Source: Paenibacillus sp. HB172176 (lineage in GTDB: Bacteria; Bacillota; Bacilli; Paenibacillales; Paenibacillaceae). From it: DNA of 64,000 nt. The stretch lies in contig NZ_JAATHD010000004.1 in the NCBI RefSeq assembly GCF_011947265.1, forward strand, positions 248,001 to 312,000, read 5' to 3'. The translations under genes and the position numbers were made by a program. The notes below the pieces were generated by a model. The model saw only the letters and a program-made list of their open reading frames with translations. It did no database searches and was not told the origin of the DNA. Positions 36,017 to 45,022 of the stretch are shown here, one piece after another. Numbering within the stretch: the first letter of the stretch is position 1; each line of letters opens with the position of its first letter.

Positions 36017-37819
36017 ATGTTTCAGAAGCTAACGACTTCTATTAATCAAGTCTTTCAGAATATGAGCATGAGAAAGAAAATGTTGATTTCCTTTCTTGCT
36101 GTCAGCTTTCTTCCGCTGCTGACTACGGTCTATATTATTTATCATCATGCGGAAAGTGAGTTGGAGAAAGAGCTCGGCTCTTACACGGTTGAGATTACGA
36201 AACAAGTTAACAGCCGCTTGAATGCGTATTTGGAGGAAACCGGAAGGATATCGGATATCATTCGCTACAACACCAGTATTCAAGAGTTCTTAAGTATACA
36301 GAGATACAGTTCGAATGCTGAAGATGTAGAGACCATTATGGATGCCAGGAAACTAATTGATTCTGTTGGGCAAATATACTTGGGAATCAAGGGGATATTC
36401 ATAATGAACGACTACGGCAGAGTGATTTCTTCATCTACGGACAAAACGGTTGAATTGGATTATCCGTTCAAGAAACAGCCATGGTTTCAGAAGGAAAACG
36501 CGCAGCTTTCACAAATTCAATTGTATTATCATAACCAGAGCTATGTCTCTAATAAGCCAGTGGTATCTTATACTTCACGGATAACGGATTCCAATTTCGC
36601 CGTAAGAGGCGATCTATTGATCGACTTTTCGCCGGACATCATTACGGGATTTAGCGAAGAAATTCGACTTGGGAAGCACGGGATCGTATTCATGGTCGAT
36701 CAACAAGGTGATTTTGTCGTTCCCGATTCAAGAGTATCTCCTAGTTTGAAAAATCAATTGTTTCCTATGCTTAAAACGGATCCTCCCAGAGAGGATCATT
36801 TTGATTTTCAGTATGAAGGTGTTAAGTATTTGGTCGGGTATTACCCATCGTCAAAGACAGGCTGGACTATCATCGGCGTTGTTCCATTTAGGGAAATTTC
36901 AACTGGCATACAGGAAATTCAAACCATTCTTTGGATTATGGGCGCTATTTCCCTGCTCGTTATTCTTGCTTTATCCACCTCCTTGTCCAAAACAATAACA
37001 TCTCCTTTGTTGAAATTGGAACGTTCTATGAAGCATGTAGGCACAGGCAATGTGAAATTCAGGCTGCATGTCAATCGCGATGATGAAATTGGCCGATTAA
37101 GCAATCGGTTTAATATCATGCTCCAGGAGCTTGATGAATTAACAGAAAGAGTATATAAATCGAGAAGCAGGGAAATACAATTGGAGCTTATGAACAAAAT
37201 CACGGAACTGAATGCCTTGCATGCTCAAATCAATCCGCATTTTCTATACAATACTTTGAATACAATGACATGCATTGGAGAGATTCACGCCATAGAGGAT
37301 GTTTCGATCATGAGCAGATCTCTGGCAAGCATGTTTAAATACAGCATAAATGCGGATCCTATTACAACATTCGAGGACGAATTAACGCATGTGATGCACT
37401 TTATGACAATAATGAGACTCCGATATACCAGTCGTCTCCATCTACAAACCGATATTTCGGAGGAATGGCTTGATGAGCCAATGATGAAGTTAATTCTGCA
37501 GCCTATCGTAGAGAATGCTGTCATTCATGGCCTTGAACCAAAGCAGGCTGAAGGGACTATTCGAATTAAACTGGATTACATCGAAGAATGGCTGGTTCTT
37601 AGTGTGTCAGATGATGGGATTGGCATGTCTTCTTCTCAACTGGAACAAATAAATGATTATTTGAATCAGGATCATACTGAGAAAACGTTGGAGACTCATA
37701 TTGGCTTGCGAAATGTCCAAAGACGTCTGAACATTTATTATAATCAGCAAGCTTCCATTCGCATTCAAAGTGAACCGGGTAAAGGAACAATCGTAGAAAT
37801 TAAATGGTATCGGGGGTGA
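36017..37819 (+). CDS. YesM-like sensor histidine kinase
   Basis: This 600-residue membrane kinase has a helix near residues 19-40, an extracellular dCACHE-like sensor domain, a second helix near 300-320, a HAMP domain (LERSMKHVGTGNVKFRLHVNRDDEIGRLSNRFN region, not quoted in full elsewhere), the His_kinase motif AQINPHFLYNTLNT with phospho-accepting His408, and a HATPase domain (VENAVIHGLEP; VSDDGIGM; HIGLRNVQRRL). AAGGAGG precedes the ATG. It lies between a sulfatase gene and its response regulator (4-bp gap). It probably senses the extracellular glycan or loaded binding protein and switches on the surrounding transport genes. Confidence 0.93.
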   Translation: MFQKLTTSINQVFQNMSMRKKMLISFLAVSFLPLLTTVYIIYHHAESELEKELGSYTVEITKQVNSRLNAYLEETGRISDIIRYNTSIQEFLSIQRYSSNAEDVETIMDARKLIDSVGQIYLGIKGIFIMNDYGRVISSSTDKTVELDYPFKKQPWFQKENAQLSQIQLYYHNQSYVSNKPVVSYTSRITDSNFAVRGDLLIDFSPDIITGFSEEIRLGKHGIVFMVDQQGDFVVPDSRVSPSLKNQLFPMLKTDPPREDHFDFQYEGVKYLVGYYPSSKTGWTIIGVVPFREISTGIQEIQTILWIMGAISLLVILALSTSLSKTITSPLLKLERSMKHVGTGNVKFRLHVNRDDEIGRLSNRFNIMLQELDELTERVYKSRSREIQLELMNKITELNALHAQINPHFLYNTLNTMTCIGEIHAIEDVSIMSRSLASMFKYSINADPITTFEDELTHVMHFMTIMRLRYTSRLHLQTDISEEWLDEPMMKLILQPIVENAVIHGLEPKQAEGTIRIKLDYIEEWLVLSVSDDGIGMSSSQLEQINDYLNQDHTEKTLETHIGLRNVQRRLNIYYNQQASIRIQSEPGKGTIVEIKWYRG

Positions 37820-37823
37820 GGTT

Positions 37824-38576
37824 GTGAGGTATCAAGCTTTGATCATGGACGATGAATGGATGATGTGCGAAGCGCTTCAGCGGATCATAACAGCACATTG
37901 TCCCGATTTTGAAGTGAAGGATATCTCCTATAACGGACTGGATGGTTTGAAGCTGATGGAAACCAATCGATATGATGTGATATTGACTGATATTCGCATG
38001 CCCAAAATGGATGGCTTAGAGTTTTTGAGAAAGATTCGTGAGCGTAATAATCAGATACCTGTCGTGATTATAACAGGACATAATGAGTTTGAATATACGC
38101 GCAAAGCCATTCGTTTGGGCGCAACTGATTATATATTAAAGCCCTTGGACAAGGGTGAAATCAAAGAGGTTTTAAACCAACTCGCGGAGCTTATTCGCAA
38201 AGATTCCGGCAGGGAAGCTGCGAATGATTGGGACCGTATCAACGGCGGTGTCAAATTGATTGCCTCCATGACTGAATATATGCAGGAACATTATAGGGAT
38301 GAGAAATTATCTATTGCTTATTTTTCTGAAAAAATGGATTTCAATCCTTCATATTTAAGCCGATTATTTAAAATGGAGATTGGAAAAGGGTTCGTGCATT
38401 ATTTGACGGATATTCGCATCGAACATGCCAAGAGACTGCTTGCTTCATCTGAATTGCAGATCTGGGAAATAGGCGAGAGGGTAGGGTATTTGGATAAAAA
38501 TCATTTTGGAAAAGTGTTTAAGAAAGAGGTTGGAGTTCCTCCGGGGGAATATCGTGAAAAATTGAATCTATCATGA
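37824..38576 (+). CDS. YesN-like response regulator with AraC-type DNA-binding domain
   Basis: This 250-residue protein has a CheY-like receiver (residues 1-125) with the acidic pair Asp9-Asp10, phospho-acceptor Asp56 in LTDIRMPKMDG and Lys in YILKPLD. It is joined by a short linker to an AraC double helix-turn-helix (about 150-248: FSEKMDFNPSYLSRLFKME; VGYLDKNHFGKVFKKE). Many YesN regulators are about 500 residues; this one lacks the long middle region. The start is GTG after GGGGGTGAGG. It is the obvious partner of the upstream kinase and the best candidate to bind the 21-bp direct repeats at 32694 and 38583. Confidence 0.93.
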   Translation: MRYQALIMDDEWMMCEALQRIITAHCPDFEVKDISYNGLDGLKLMETNRYDVILTDIRMPKMDGLEFLRKIRERNNQIPVVIITGHNEFEYTRKAIRLGATDYILKPLDKGEIKEVLNQLAELIRKDSGREAANDWDRINGGVKLIASMTEYMQEHYRDEKLSIAYFSEKMDFNPSYLSRLFKMEIGKGFVHYLTDIRIEHAKRLLASSELQIWEIGERVGYLDKNHFGKVFKKEVGVPPGEYREKLNLS

Positions 38577-38582
38577 ATGAGT

Positions 38583-38612
38583 AGTAAAAAATCGACTATT
38601 CAAAGTAAAAAA
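38583..38612 (+). promoter_or_regulatory. Likely response-regulator site (21-bp direct repeat) before the binding-protein gene
   Basis: AGTAAAAAA (38583-38591) and AGTAAAAAA (38604-38612) are identical and start 21 bp apart. They begin 7 bp after the regulator stop codon. The whole region to about 38665 resembles 32694-32780 before the permease operon. TATAAA at 38658-38663 may be the -10. Confidence 0.6.
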
Positions 38613-38687
38613 GAAACGATTTCGACAGATAATGATAGCGATTACAATTGAGTTGGATATAAAACATGCAAAGGGAGGTTGTGCATC

Positions 38688-40202
38688 TTGAAGATGAAAA
38701 AGGTATGTATTTTTGCATTGTTGGCGCTTATTTTGCTCATTTCCGCATGCAGCAACGAAAGTACGGATTCAGCAAGCTCTAATTCTCAGGATCAATCTAG
38801 CGACAACTCGGAGAAGGAGGTCACGCTTCAATTCTGGACCGCAAGTGACTCGTTTACGCCTGACGGTCCCGGAGGTCAAATCATCGCCGATTTTAATGAA
38901 AAAAACAAAGGCAAAATTAAAATTGAAACGAAATACATGCCATGGGATCAATATAACACCGCCATTCAAGCCGCGTTTGCCTCCAATGATTTGCCGGAGA
39001 TATACCAGCTTCCTTCCAATTTGGACATTCGACAAGCCGTAGATAAAAAGATGATTCGGCCTTTGGACGATCTTATAACAGAAGATTGGAAGAGCCAGTT
39101 CATGCAGGGTTCATTTGCCGAAGGAATTAATGTCATCAATGGCAAGACGTATTCTTATCCCTTGCGTGGTCCTCAAATGAACAGTATTTTATATTACAAT
39201 AAAGATTTGTTGGAGAAAGTCGGATATGATGCGCCTCCTAAGGATTGGGCAGAATTTGAAGACATTACACAGAAGGTAACAGAACAGGGAAAAGGCGATG
39301 TCTATGGATTCATTATGGGGATGGCCACCGCCAAGAACCCTCGTTTCGCGATTGCCGGTCTGAGTAATGTGGATACCGGTACAAATCCGGAGGATGATTG
39401 GGGATTTAATTACAAAACGGGTCAGTATGACTATGATAATCCCGAAATTCTCAAAGCGATCGATTTCATGAACCAATTGAAAAAGGATAATGTCATTCTA
39501 CCGGCTTCGTATACGTTGAAGGAGCCGGAAGCGCAAGCATTATTCGGCAGCGGCAAATCCGCATTTCTGATTTCCGGACGTTACTCATTGTGGACTATAA
39601 AGAGGGATTATCCAGAATTGAATTTGGGGTTGGCGGTTGTGCCCAAGGAGAATGGCGAACAGCCGTACCAGCACTATACGATTGCAACCTCCAATCGGAC
39701 AATGGTAGTTGCCAACAACGCCGTACATCTTGAGGAGATCGGGAAAGCATTGACTGAGGCGATCGCATCTAAGGAATATTTTTCAGGTTCCATTCAATCC
39801 GGCGTTTCATTGGCTCCTATCGAATCGTTAAATAAAGACGAATCCTTATATCCTTGGCCGGAATTCAAAACCTTCTATGAATTGCACAACGAGTATCTGA
39901 AAGTCAGACCCGACCCTTCAATAGGGAATCCCGGTACAGCAGATGTCATCACCGAGCTTGGGGGAATTAGCCAACCCAAAATCACCCCTGATTTCACTGC
40001 CATTCTACAAATGATTCTCACGGGAAAAACAAAGGATATCGAGAATGCTATGAAATCATATAACGATAAAATGAATAAAGGCTTATCGGATGCCATCAAT
40101 AAAGTAAAGTCGAACGGTGTGGATGTAGATTTGACGGATTTCGCTTTTCAAAACTGGGACGCTTCAAAGGATTATACCGATGCAGACTATAATAGCAAAT
40201 AA
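38688..40202 (+). CDS. Extracellular sugar-binding lipoprotein
   Basis: This 504-residue family 1 solute-binding protein has signal peptide MKMKKVCIFALLALILLISA with lipidated Cys in ISAC, a Ser/Asn-rich tether, and the mature start VTLQFWTASDS. YNKDLLEKVGYDAPPKDWAEF is a family hallmark. TTG 38688 is preferred because GGGAGG lies 9 bp upstream; ATG 38694 is 15 bp from it and TTG 38679 abuts it. It would deliver sugar to the permease pair encoded 5 kb upstream, and has its own promoter, which may raise its level over the permeases. Confidence 0.92.
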   Translation: MKMKKVCIFALLALILLISACSNESTDSASSNSQDQSSDNSEKEVTLQFWTASDSFTPDGPGGQIIADFNEKNKGKIKIETKYMPWDQYNTAIQAAFASNDLPEIYQLPSNLDIRQAVDKKMIRPLDDLITEDWKSQFMQGSFAEGINVINGKTYSYPLRGPQMNSILYYNKDLLEKVGYDAPPKDWAEFEDITQKVTEQGKGDVYGFIMGMATAKNPRFAIAGLSNVDTGTNPEDDWGFNYKTGQYDYDNPEILKAIDFMNQLKKDNVILPASYTLKEPEAQALFGSGKSAFLISGRYSLWTIKRDYPELNLGLAVVPKENGEQPYQHYTIATSNRTMVVANNAVHLEEIGKALTEAIASKEYFSGSIQSGVSLAPIESLNKDESLYPWPEFKTFYELHNEYLKVRPDPSIGNPGTADVITELGGISQPKITPDFTAILQMILTGKTKDIENAMKSYNDKMNKGLSDAINKVKSNGVDVDLTDFAFQNWDASKDYTDADYNSK

Positions 40203-40220
40203 GATTCTCGAGGTGGTTTT

Positions 40221-41654
40221 GTGAATGTATTAATGATTATGTCTGATGAGCATTCCTTCCAAGCTATGGGCTGCAGCGGGAATCCGGTTGTCTATACACC
40301 GAATCTCGATTTGTTGGCTCAAGAAGGCGTACATTTCTCAAACTGTTACTGCAACTCCCCGCTGTGTACGCCGTCCCGGGCCAGCGCTTATACCGGCAAA
40401 TATGTTCATCAAATCGGGGCCTGGGATAACGCAACGCCTTATGAAGGGAGACTGATGGGGCTAGGCGGACAATTAAGCCAATATGGTCACGAAATCGCCA
40501 GCTTCGGAAAGTTGGATTTCCACCCGGATGTGAGCTATCCAGGCCTTCATGCGCCTCTAGTCCAACATCGTCGCAAGGTGGATACAGGAGCATTATTTCG
40601 TGAGGTGTTGAAGCCTAGACCTAAAGTGGTAGAACGATTCAAGAACATAAGAGTCAGAGAAGACTCTTGCCAAGATGATCAGGTTAGAGACGGCGCCATT
40701 GAATGGCTTCGAGGCAAAAAGAAAGGCGACAAGCCTTGGGTTTTGAATGTGGGATTCATGCATCCTCATTTTCCGTTTTTTGTGAAGCAGAAGTACTGGG
40801 ACTATTACGACCGCTTAGTGACAAGCATACCCGATGAGGTCAAACCTCCTTTTCCTTCATTGAATAAGCCTCTCCAAGCTTTACGCGTGCATTTCGGCGG
40901 AGATCAGATTGATGATGAAACGATTCGCCGCATGTTTGTAGGCTATTACGCGTTAATCTCGGAAATGGATGATAATGTGGGGATGATCCTGCAAGCGCTA
41001 AGAGAACAAGGGCTAGAGGAGGATACGCTTGTCCTGTATACAAGCGATCATGGCGAGCAATTGGGATACCATGGTTTATGGTTCAAATGTTGTATGTTCG
41101 AGCAGGCCTCTCATATTCCCATGATTTTACGAGTGCCCGGCACAAAACAAGGGAAAGAAGTGAATCAGCTTACTTCGTTGGTCGATCTATTCCCGACGGT
41201 TTGCGATGCCCTGCAAGTACCCGTACCGGAAGGACTCCAAGGATCGTCATTGCTGGATCTGGCGTTTGAAAGAGAAAGTAGCCGAAAAGATTTCGTCTTC
41301 AGCGAATACCATGCTCATGGCGTTCCGGTAGGGATGTACATGATCAGGTGGGAGCAGTGGAAATATGTTTATTTTACAGAGGGACAGGAACATCAATTAT
41401 TTCACTTGGCAGAAGATCCTGCTGAACAGAATAATTTGCTGAAGGGCGAAGCTTCTTCTAATGTTAATGAAGCAAGGCGACAGTGTGAAATCCGGTTGAG
41501 AAGTGTTTGCGATCCGGAAGCGGTTGGGCTGTTGGCCAAGAAATCGCAGAAGGCGATTCGTGAGCAATTGGGCTTGACGGAGTACAATCAAGCTGACCCA
41601 GGGCATGCCACCGCAGAGGAATTGCCAGTTCCGTATCCAAACACATGGGTTTGA
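40221..41654 (+). CDS. Family S1 sulfatase (CTPSR)
   Basis: This 477-residue sulfatase has active site CTPSRASAYTGKY (Cys49 to formylglycine), N-terminal MNVLMIMSDEHS with the calcium-binding Asp, TSDHGEQLGYHGLWFKCCMFE with the second metal site, and a choline-sulfatase/phosphonate-hydrolase-like layout. There is no signal peptide. The start is GTG behind GAGGTGG, 18 bp after the binding-protein gene. It is followed 31 bp later by another, broken sulfatase gene. Confidence 0.9.
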   Translation: MNVLMIMSDEHSFQAMGCSGNPVVYTPNLDLLAQEGVHFSNCYCNSPLCTPSRASAYTGKYVHQIGAWDNATPYEGRLMGLGGQLSQYGHEIASFGKLDFHPDVSYPGLHAPLVQHRRKVDTGALFREVLKPRPKVVERFKNIRVREDSCQDDQVRDGAIEWLRGKKKGDKPWVLNVGFMHPHFPFFVKQKYWDYYDRLVTSIPDEVKPPFPSLNKPLQALRVHFGGDQIDDETIRRMFVGYYALISEMDDNVGMILQALREQGLEEDTLVLYTSDHGEQLGYHGLWFKCCMFEQASHIPMILRVPGTKQGKEVNQLTSLVDLFPTVCDALQVPVPEGLQGSSLLDLAFERESSRKDFVFSEYHAHGVPVGMYMIRWEQWKYVYFTEGQEHQLFHLAEDPAEQNNLLKGEASSNVNEARRQCEIRLRSVCDPEAVGLLAKKSQKAIREQLGLTEYNQADPGHATAEELPVPYPNTWV

Positions 41655-41685
41655 CAAGTCGTTACGAGGGAGAGAGAGCCAGACT

Positions 41686-43146
41686 ATGAAAGCCATCATG
41701 ATTATGTTCGATACGTTGAATAGGCATATGCTGTCTGCTTATGGATGCGATTGGACACATACCCCCAATTTTCAGAGGTTGGCAGAGAAGACGGTTACCT
41801 TCGACAATTGTTATATTGGAAGCATGCCTTGTATGCCCGCGCGCAGAGAATTGCATACCGGTCGGTATAACTTTTTGCACAGAAGCTGGGGGCCGATAGA
41901 GCCGTTTGACGACTCGATGCCAGAGCTCTTGCGAAAGCAGGGGGTCTATACCCATCTGGTTACGGATCATTTGCATTACTGGGAGGACGGCGGCGCCACA
42001 TACCATACCAGGTACAGCTCTTTTGAGCTTGTTCGAGGCAATCAAGGCGATCCTTGGAAAGGAGAAGTGAAAGCGCCTGAAATTCCTGATGCGTTAGGCA
42101 ATGTGAAAGGTGAGATGAACCGCAATGATTGGGTTAATCGGAAGTATATACAGAACGAAGAGGACTTCCCTCAGGCCAAATCATTTTTGAGCGGTTTGGA
42201 GTTCATCCGCACGAATAAAGAGGAAGATAACTGGTTTTTGCAAATTGAGACGTTTGATCCGCATGAGCCGTTTTTCGCTCCGCAAGCATATAGGGAATTG
42301 TATCCGCATGAATACCACGGCAAGCATTTCGACCGCCCGGACTACAAGCGGGTTTCCGAAACCCCTGAAGAGGTTGCGCATTGCCGATATGAGTACGCAG
42401 CGCTGCTCAGTATGTGCGATGCCTATCTCGGCAAGGTGCTTGATAGTATGGATGAACTGGATTTGTGGAAGGATACTCTGTTAATCGTGAATACGGACCA
42501 TGGATTTTTACTTGGTGAACATGATTGGTGGGGGAAGAGCATACAGCCTTTTTATAATGAGATCGCACATATTCCTTTATTTATTTGGGATCCATGATGT
42601 CAAGTGGGAGGCGTTAGGAGAAACAGCTTGGTGCAAACCATTGATTTGGCGCCGACGCTGCTGGACTACTTTCAGGTAGTTATTCCTGAAGATATGCAAG
42701 GCAAATCGTTGAAGGGGACAGTGGAGAAGGATGAACCGATACGGAAGTATGCCTTGTTTGGCATCCATGGCGGACATGTCAACATGACGGACGGACGGTA
42801 TGTCTATATGAGAGCGCCTGTTGAACCTGAGAATCGTCCGCTATATAATTACACATTAATGCCAGCTCACATGAGAGGGTTATTTAAAGAAAGTGAGCTG
42901 CTTGCAATGGAGCTGGCTGAACCGTTCTCGTTCACAAAGGGATTTAAGACTATGAAAACACCTGCTCAAGCCAGAAGCGAAGCCCATCCCTTTGGCACTT
43001 TGCTGTTTGATCTGGAACGAGATCCGGGGCAATTGTATCCAATCAAGGATTCGGATATTGAAGTTGGATTGTTGGAAGAAATGGCTCGGTTAATGAAAGA
43101 TGCAGATGCGCCCTCCGAGCAATATGAAAGATTAGGGATGATATAA
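41686..43146 (+). pseudogene. Family S1 sulfatase interrupted by in-frame TGA
   Basis: The frame encodes a sulfatase start (MKAIMIMFDTLNRHMLSAYG), active site CMPARRELHTGRY (Cys49) and the second metal motif NTDHGFLLGEHDWWGK. It then stops at TGA 42595-42597 (codon 304). The same frame resumes directly as CQVGGVRRNSLVQTIDLAPTLLDYF and runs to 43146, giving a full 486-codon sulfatase. Related sulfatases read IWDPR here, so CGA to TGA is the likely change. The truncated product lacks the C-terminal subdomain. The coding sequence beyond the stop is otherwise intact, so the mutation is recent, a sequencing error, or read through. The start is ATG behind GAGGGAGAGAG. Confidence 0.88.
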
Positions 43147-43234
43147 AAAGGCGAATTTTAATGGACATCTCTTTCGTTCCTTGAGAGTTAAAGGATTACC
43201 CGCACAAGTTAATATCATTCCTATTCAGAAAGCG

Positions 43235-43279
43235 AGCCTCCCTATATACTCAAGCTAAATCTTGTGTTACAGGGAGGCT
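43235..43279 (+). promoter_or_regulatory. Hairpin covering the ribosome binding site of the PhyH-HEAT gene
   Basis: AGCCTCCCT (43235-43243) is perfectly complementary to AGGGAGGCT (43271-43279), which contains the Shine-Dalgarno of the gene starting at 43286. TTTTCTA follows, so the structure could also terminate transcription from the sulfatase operon. Confidence 0.55.
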
Positions 43280-43285
43280 TTTCTA

Positions 43286-44677
43286 ATGGCGAACAGGGAA
43301 ATGAAGCTTTTGACAGATGAGCAAATGAAAGCGTTTATTACAGATGGCGTGCTGAAGCTGAAGACGGATTTCTCGAATGAATTCCATGCCAGGCTAATTG
43401 AGCAATTGGATAAGGTGCATGCGGAGGAAGGCAATCCGGGCAACAACATTCTGCCGCGCATTCGCGAAATGCAGAAGGTATTCGACCATCCGGTCATTAC
43501 AGGGGCGCTGACCAGCGTGCTGGGGCCGGACTATGTGCTCCATACGCATCGCCATTGTCATTTCAACGCGGCTCCCGATCCGGGGAGTTGGCATAAGGAC
43601 AGCTATTGGGGCTATCAAAAAATTCGCAACCACCGTCCATGGTGGGCGATGATCATGTACTTCCCGCAGGATACACCTACGGAGCTTGGACCTACCGGTG
43701 TGCTGCCGGGCAGCCATATTCATGAGACGCGCACCTTCCTGGAGGATGATGTTGCGGAGGAGGTGACGGCGAAGGGAGAAGCGGGCACCTTCGTGCTGAT
43801 CCACTATGATATCTGGCATCGCTCGACGCGCAACACGCTGGGTCAGCCGAGATATATGCTGAAATTCGAGTTCATGAGAACGACCGCGCCAACGGTTCCG
43901 TCATGGGATAGTCAGTCGAGAGAATGGGGCGAGGATGGAGAGCTGGTGCCGGGTTATCAAGCACTCGACGCATGGAACTGGCTGCATGGGGAGATTGGCG
44001 GCTCCTACGGCTCGCATGATGCAGATCCAGCGGCTATTCATCAGCTAAGCGAGCAATTGAACGGCAAGGATGAGCCTGTCGCGGTGGAAGCCGCTTATGA
44101 GCTGGCAACCTGCGGCGATGCCGGCAAGACCGTCTTGCTGGAGGCGCTTCGCAGCGAGGATCGCAGAGCTTCCTTGGCTGCTGCTTATGGCCTGACTGCT
44201 TGCGGCGAGGCGGCGGTGCCGGATTTGACGGCGGCGCTTGATGCCAAGCAGGAGCATACAGTGAACCATGCGCTGTTCGCATTGGGAGAACTACGGCATT
44301 ATGCCGCATCGGCGGTGCCGGCGATTGTTCCATTGTTGGCTGAGTTGCCGACAAGGCTTCGCCGCACAGCAGCGGATTCTCTGGGTTTGATCGGAGGTGC
44401 TTCCGAGCAATCCGTTGATGGATTAATCGCCTGTCTGCGTGACGAGGATGAGCAAGTGAGGTTCACGGCGGGATTATCGCTTGCGCAGCTTGGCAAGGCG
44501 GCCGAGAAGGCGATTCCGGCTCTGGCCGAGGCGCTTGATGACGAGAACCGTTATGTTCGAGGCCATGCCGTTGAAGCCTTGCGCTATATTGATACAGCGG
44601 AGGCTAGAGATATTTTGCTGCATGAATTGATTCAATCCCGGTGGTGCGTATCGACGACGAAAGCGAGCACGTTCTAA
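43286..44677 (+). CDS. Phytanoyl-CoA dioxygenase (PhyH) family protein fused to HEAT repeats
   Basis: This 463-residue protein has an N-terminal PhyH-type Fe(II)/2-oxoglutarate oxygenase domain (about 1-245) with metal ligands in GSWHKDSYWGY (HxD) and a distal His in HYDIWHRSTRNT, plus Arg nearby for 2-oxoglutarate. Residues about 250-455 form alternating helical HEAT/PBS-lyase repeats (PAVPAIVPLLAELP; GLIACLRDEDEQVRF; PALAEALDDENRYVRGHAVEAL). The start is ATG 43286 after CAGGGAGG. It precedes the UxaA pair on the same strand by 15 bp, suggesting a three-gene unit acting on a sugar acid or modified sugar. The substrate is unknown. Confidence 0.87.
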   Translation: MANREMKLLTDEQMKAFITDGVLKLKTDFSNEFHARLIEQLDKVHAEEGNPGNNILPRIREMQKVFDHPVITGALTSVLGPDYVLHTHRHCHFNAAPDPGSWHKDSYWGYQKIRNHRPWWAMIMYFPQDTPTELGPTGVLPGSHIHETRTFLEDDVAEEVTAKGEAGTFVLIHYDIWHRSTRNTLGQPRYMLKFEFMRTTAPTVPSWDSQSREWGEDGELVPGYQALDAWNWLHGEIGGSYGSHDADPAAIHQLSEQLNGKDEPVAVEAAYELATCGDAGKTVLLEALRSEDRRASLAAAYGLTACGEAAVPDLTAALDAKQEHTVNHALFALGELRHYAASAVPAIVPLLAELPTRLRRTAADSLGLIGGASEQSVDGLIACLRDEDEQVRFTAGLSLAQLGKAAEKAIPALAEALDDENRYVRGHAVEALRYIDTAEARDILLHELIQSRWCVSTTKASTF

Positions 44678-44692
44678 GGAGGCGGTGAAGGA

Positions 44693-45022
44693 GTGGCAGG
44701 AGAGGAAATAGCTAGCGGCGCTGATGCCATTGTGATGAATGAGAAGGATCATGTGGCGACCGCCTTGCGCGATCTGGCGAAGGGTGAACAGGTGCAATTT
44801 CTGGTTGGCGCGGAGCTTCGCTGCGTGGCGGTGCAGGAGAACATCGATTTCGGTCACAAAATAGCGCTAACCCCCATAGCCGCAGGAGTGAAGGTGCTGA
44901 AATACGGCGAAGTCATCGGCTTGTCGACGACTTCGATTGAGGCGGGAAGCCATGTGCATGTGCATAATTTGGAGGGCATCCGCGGGCGCGGGGATCAAGC
45001 GGAGACAGGGGTGAGAGCATGA
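44693..45022 (+). CDS. UxaA-family dehydratase small subunit (SAF domain)
   Basis: This 109-residue protein has one SAF domain, as in the N-terminal part of altronate/galactarate dehydratases: AIVMNEKDHVATALRDLAKG, ENIDFGHKIALTPI and VLKYGEVIGLSTTSIEAGSHVHVHNLE. The start is GTG behind GGAGGCGG. It overlaps the large-subunit gene by 4 bp (ATGA). In many bacteria both parts are one protein of about 490 residues. SuyA of (R)-sulfolactate sulfo-lyase is a close alternative. Confidence 0.88.
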   Translation: MAGEEIASGADAIVMNEKDHVATALRDLAKGEQVQFLVGAELRCVAVQENIDFGHKIALTPIAAGVKVLKYGEVIGLSTTSIEAGSHVHVHNLEGIRGRGDQAETGVRA

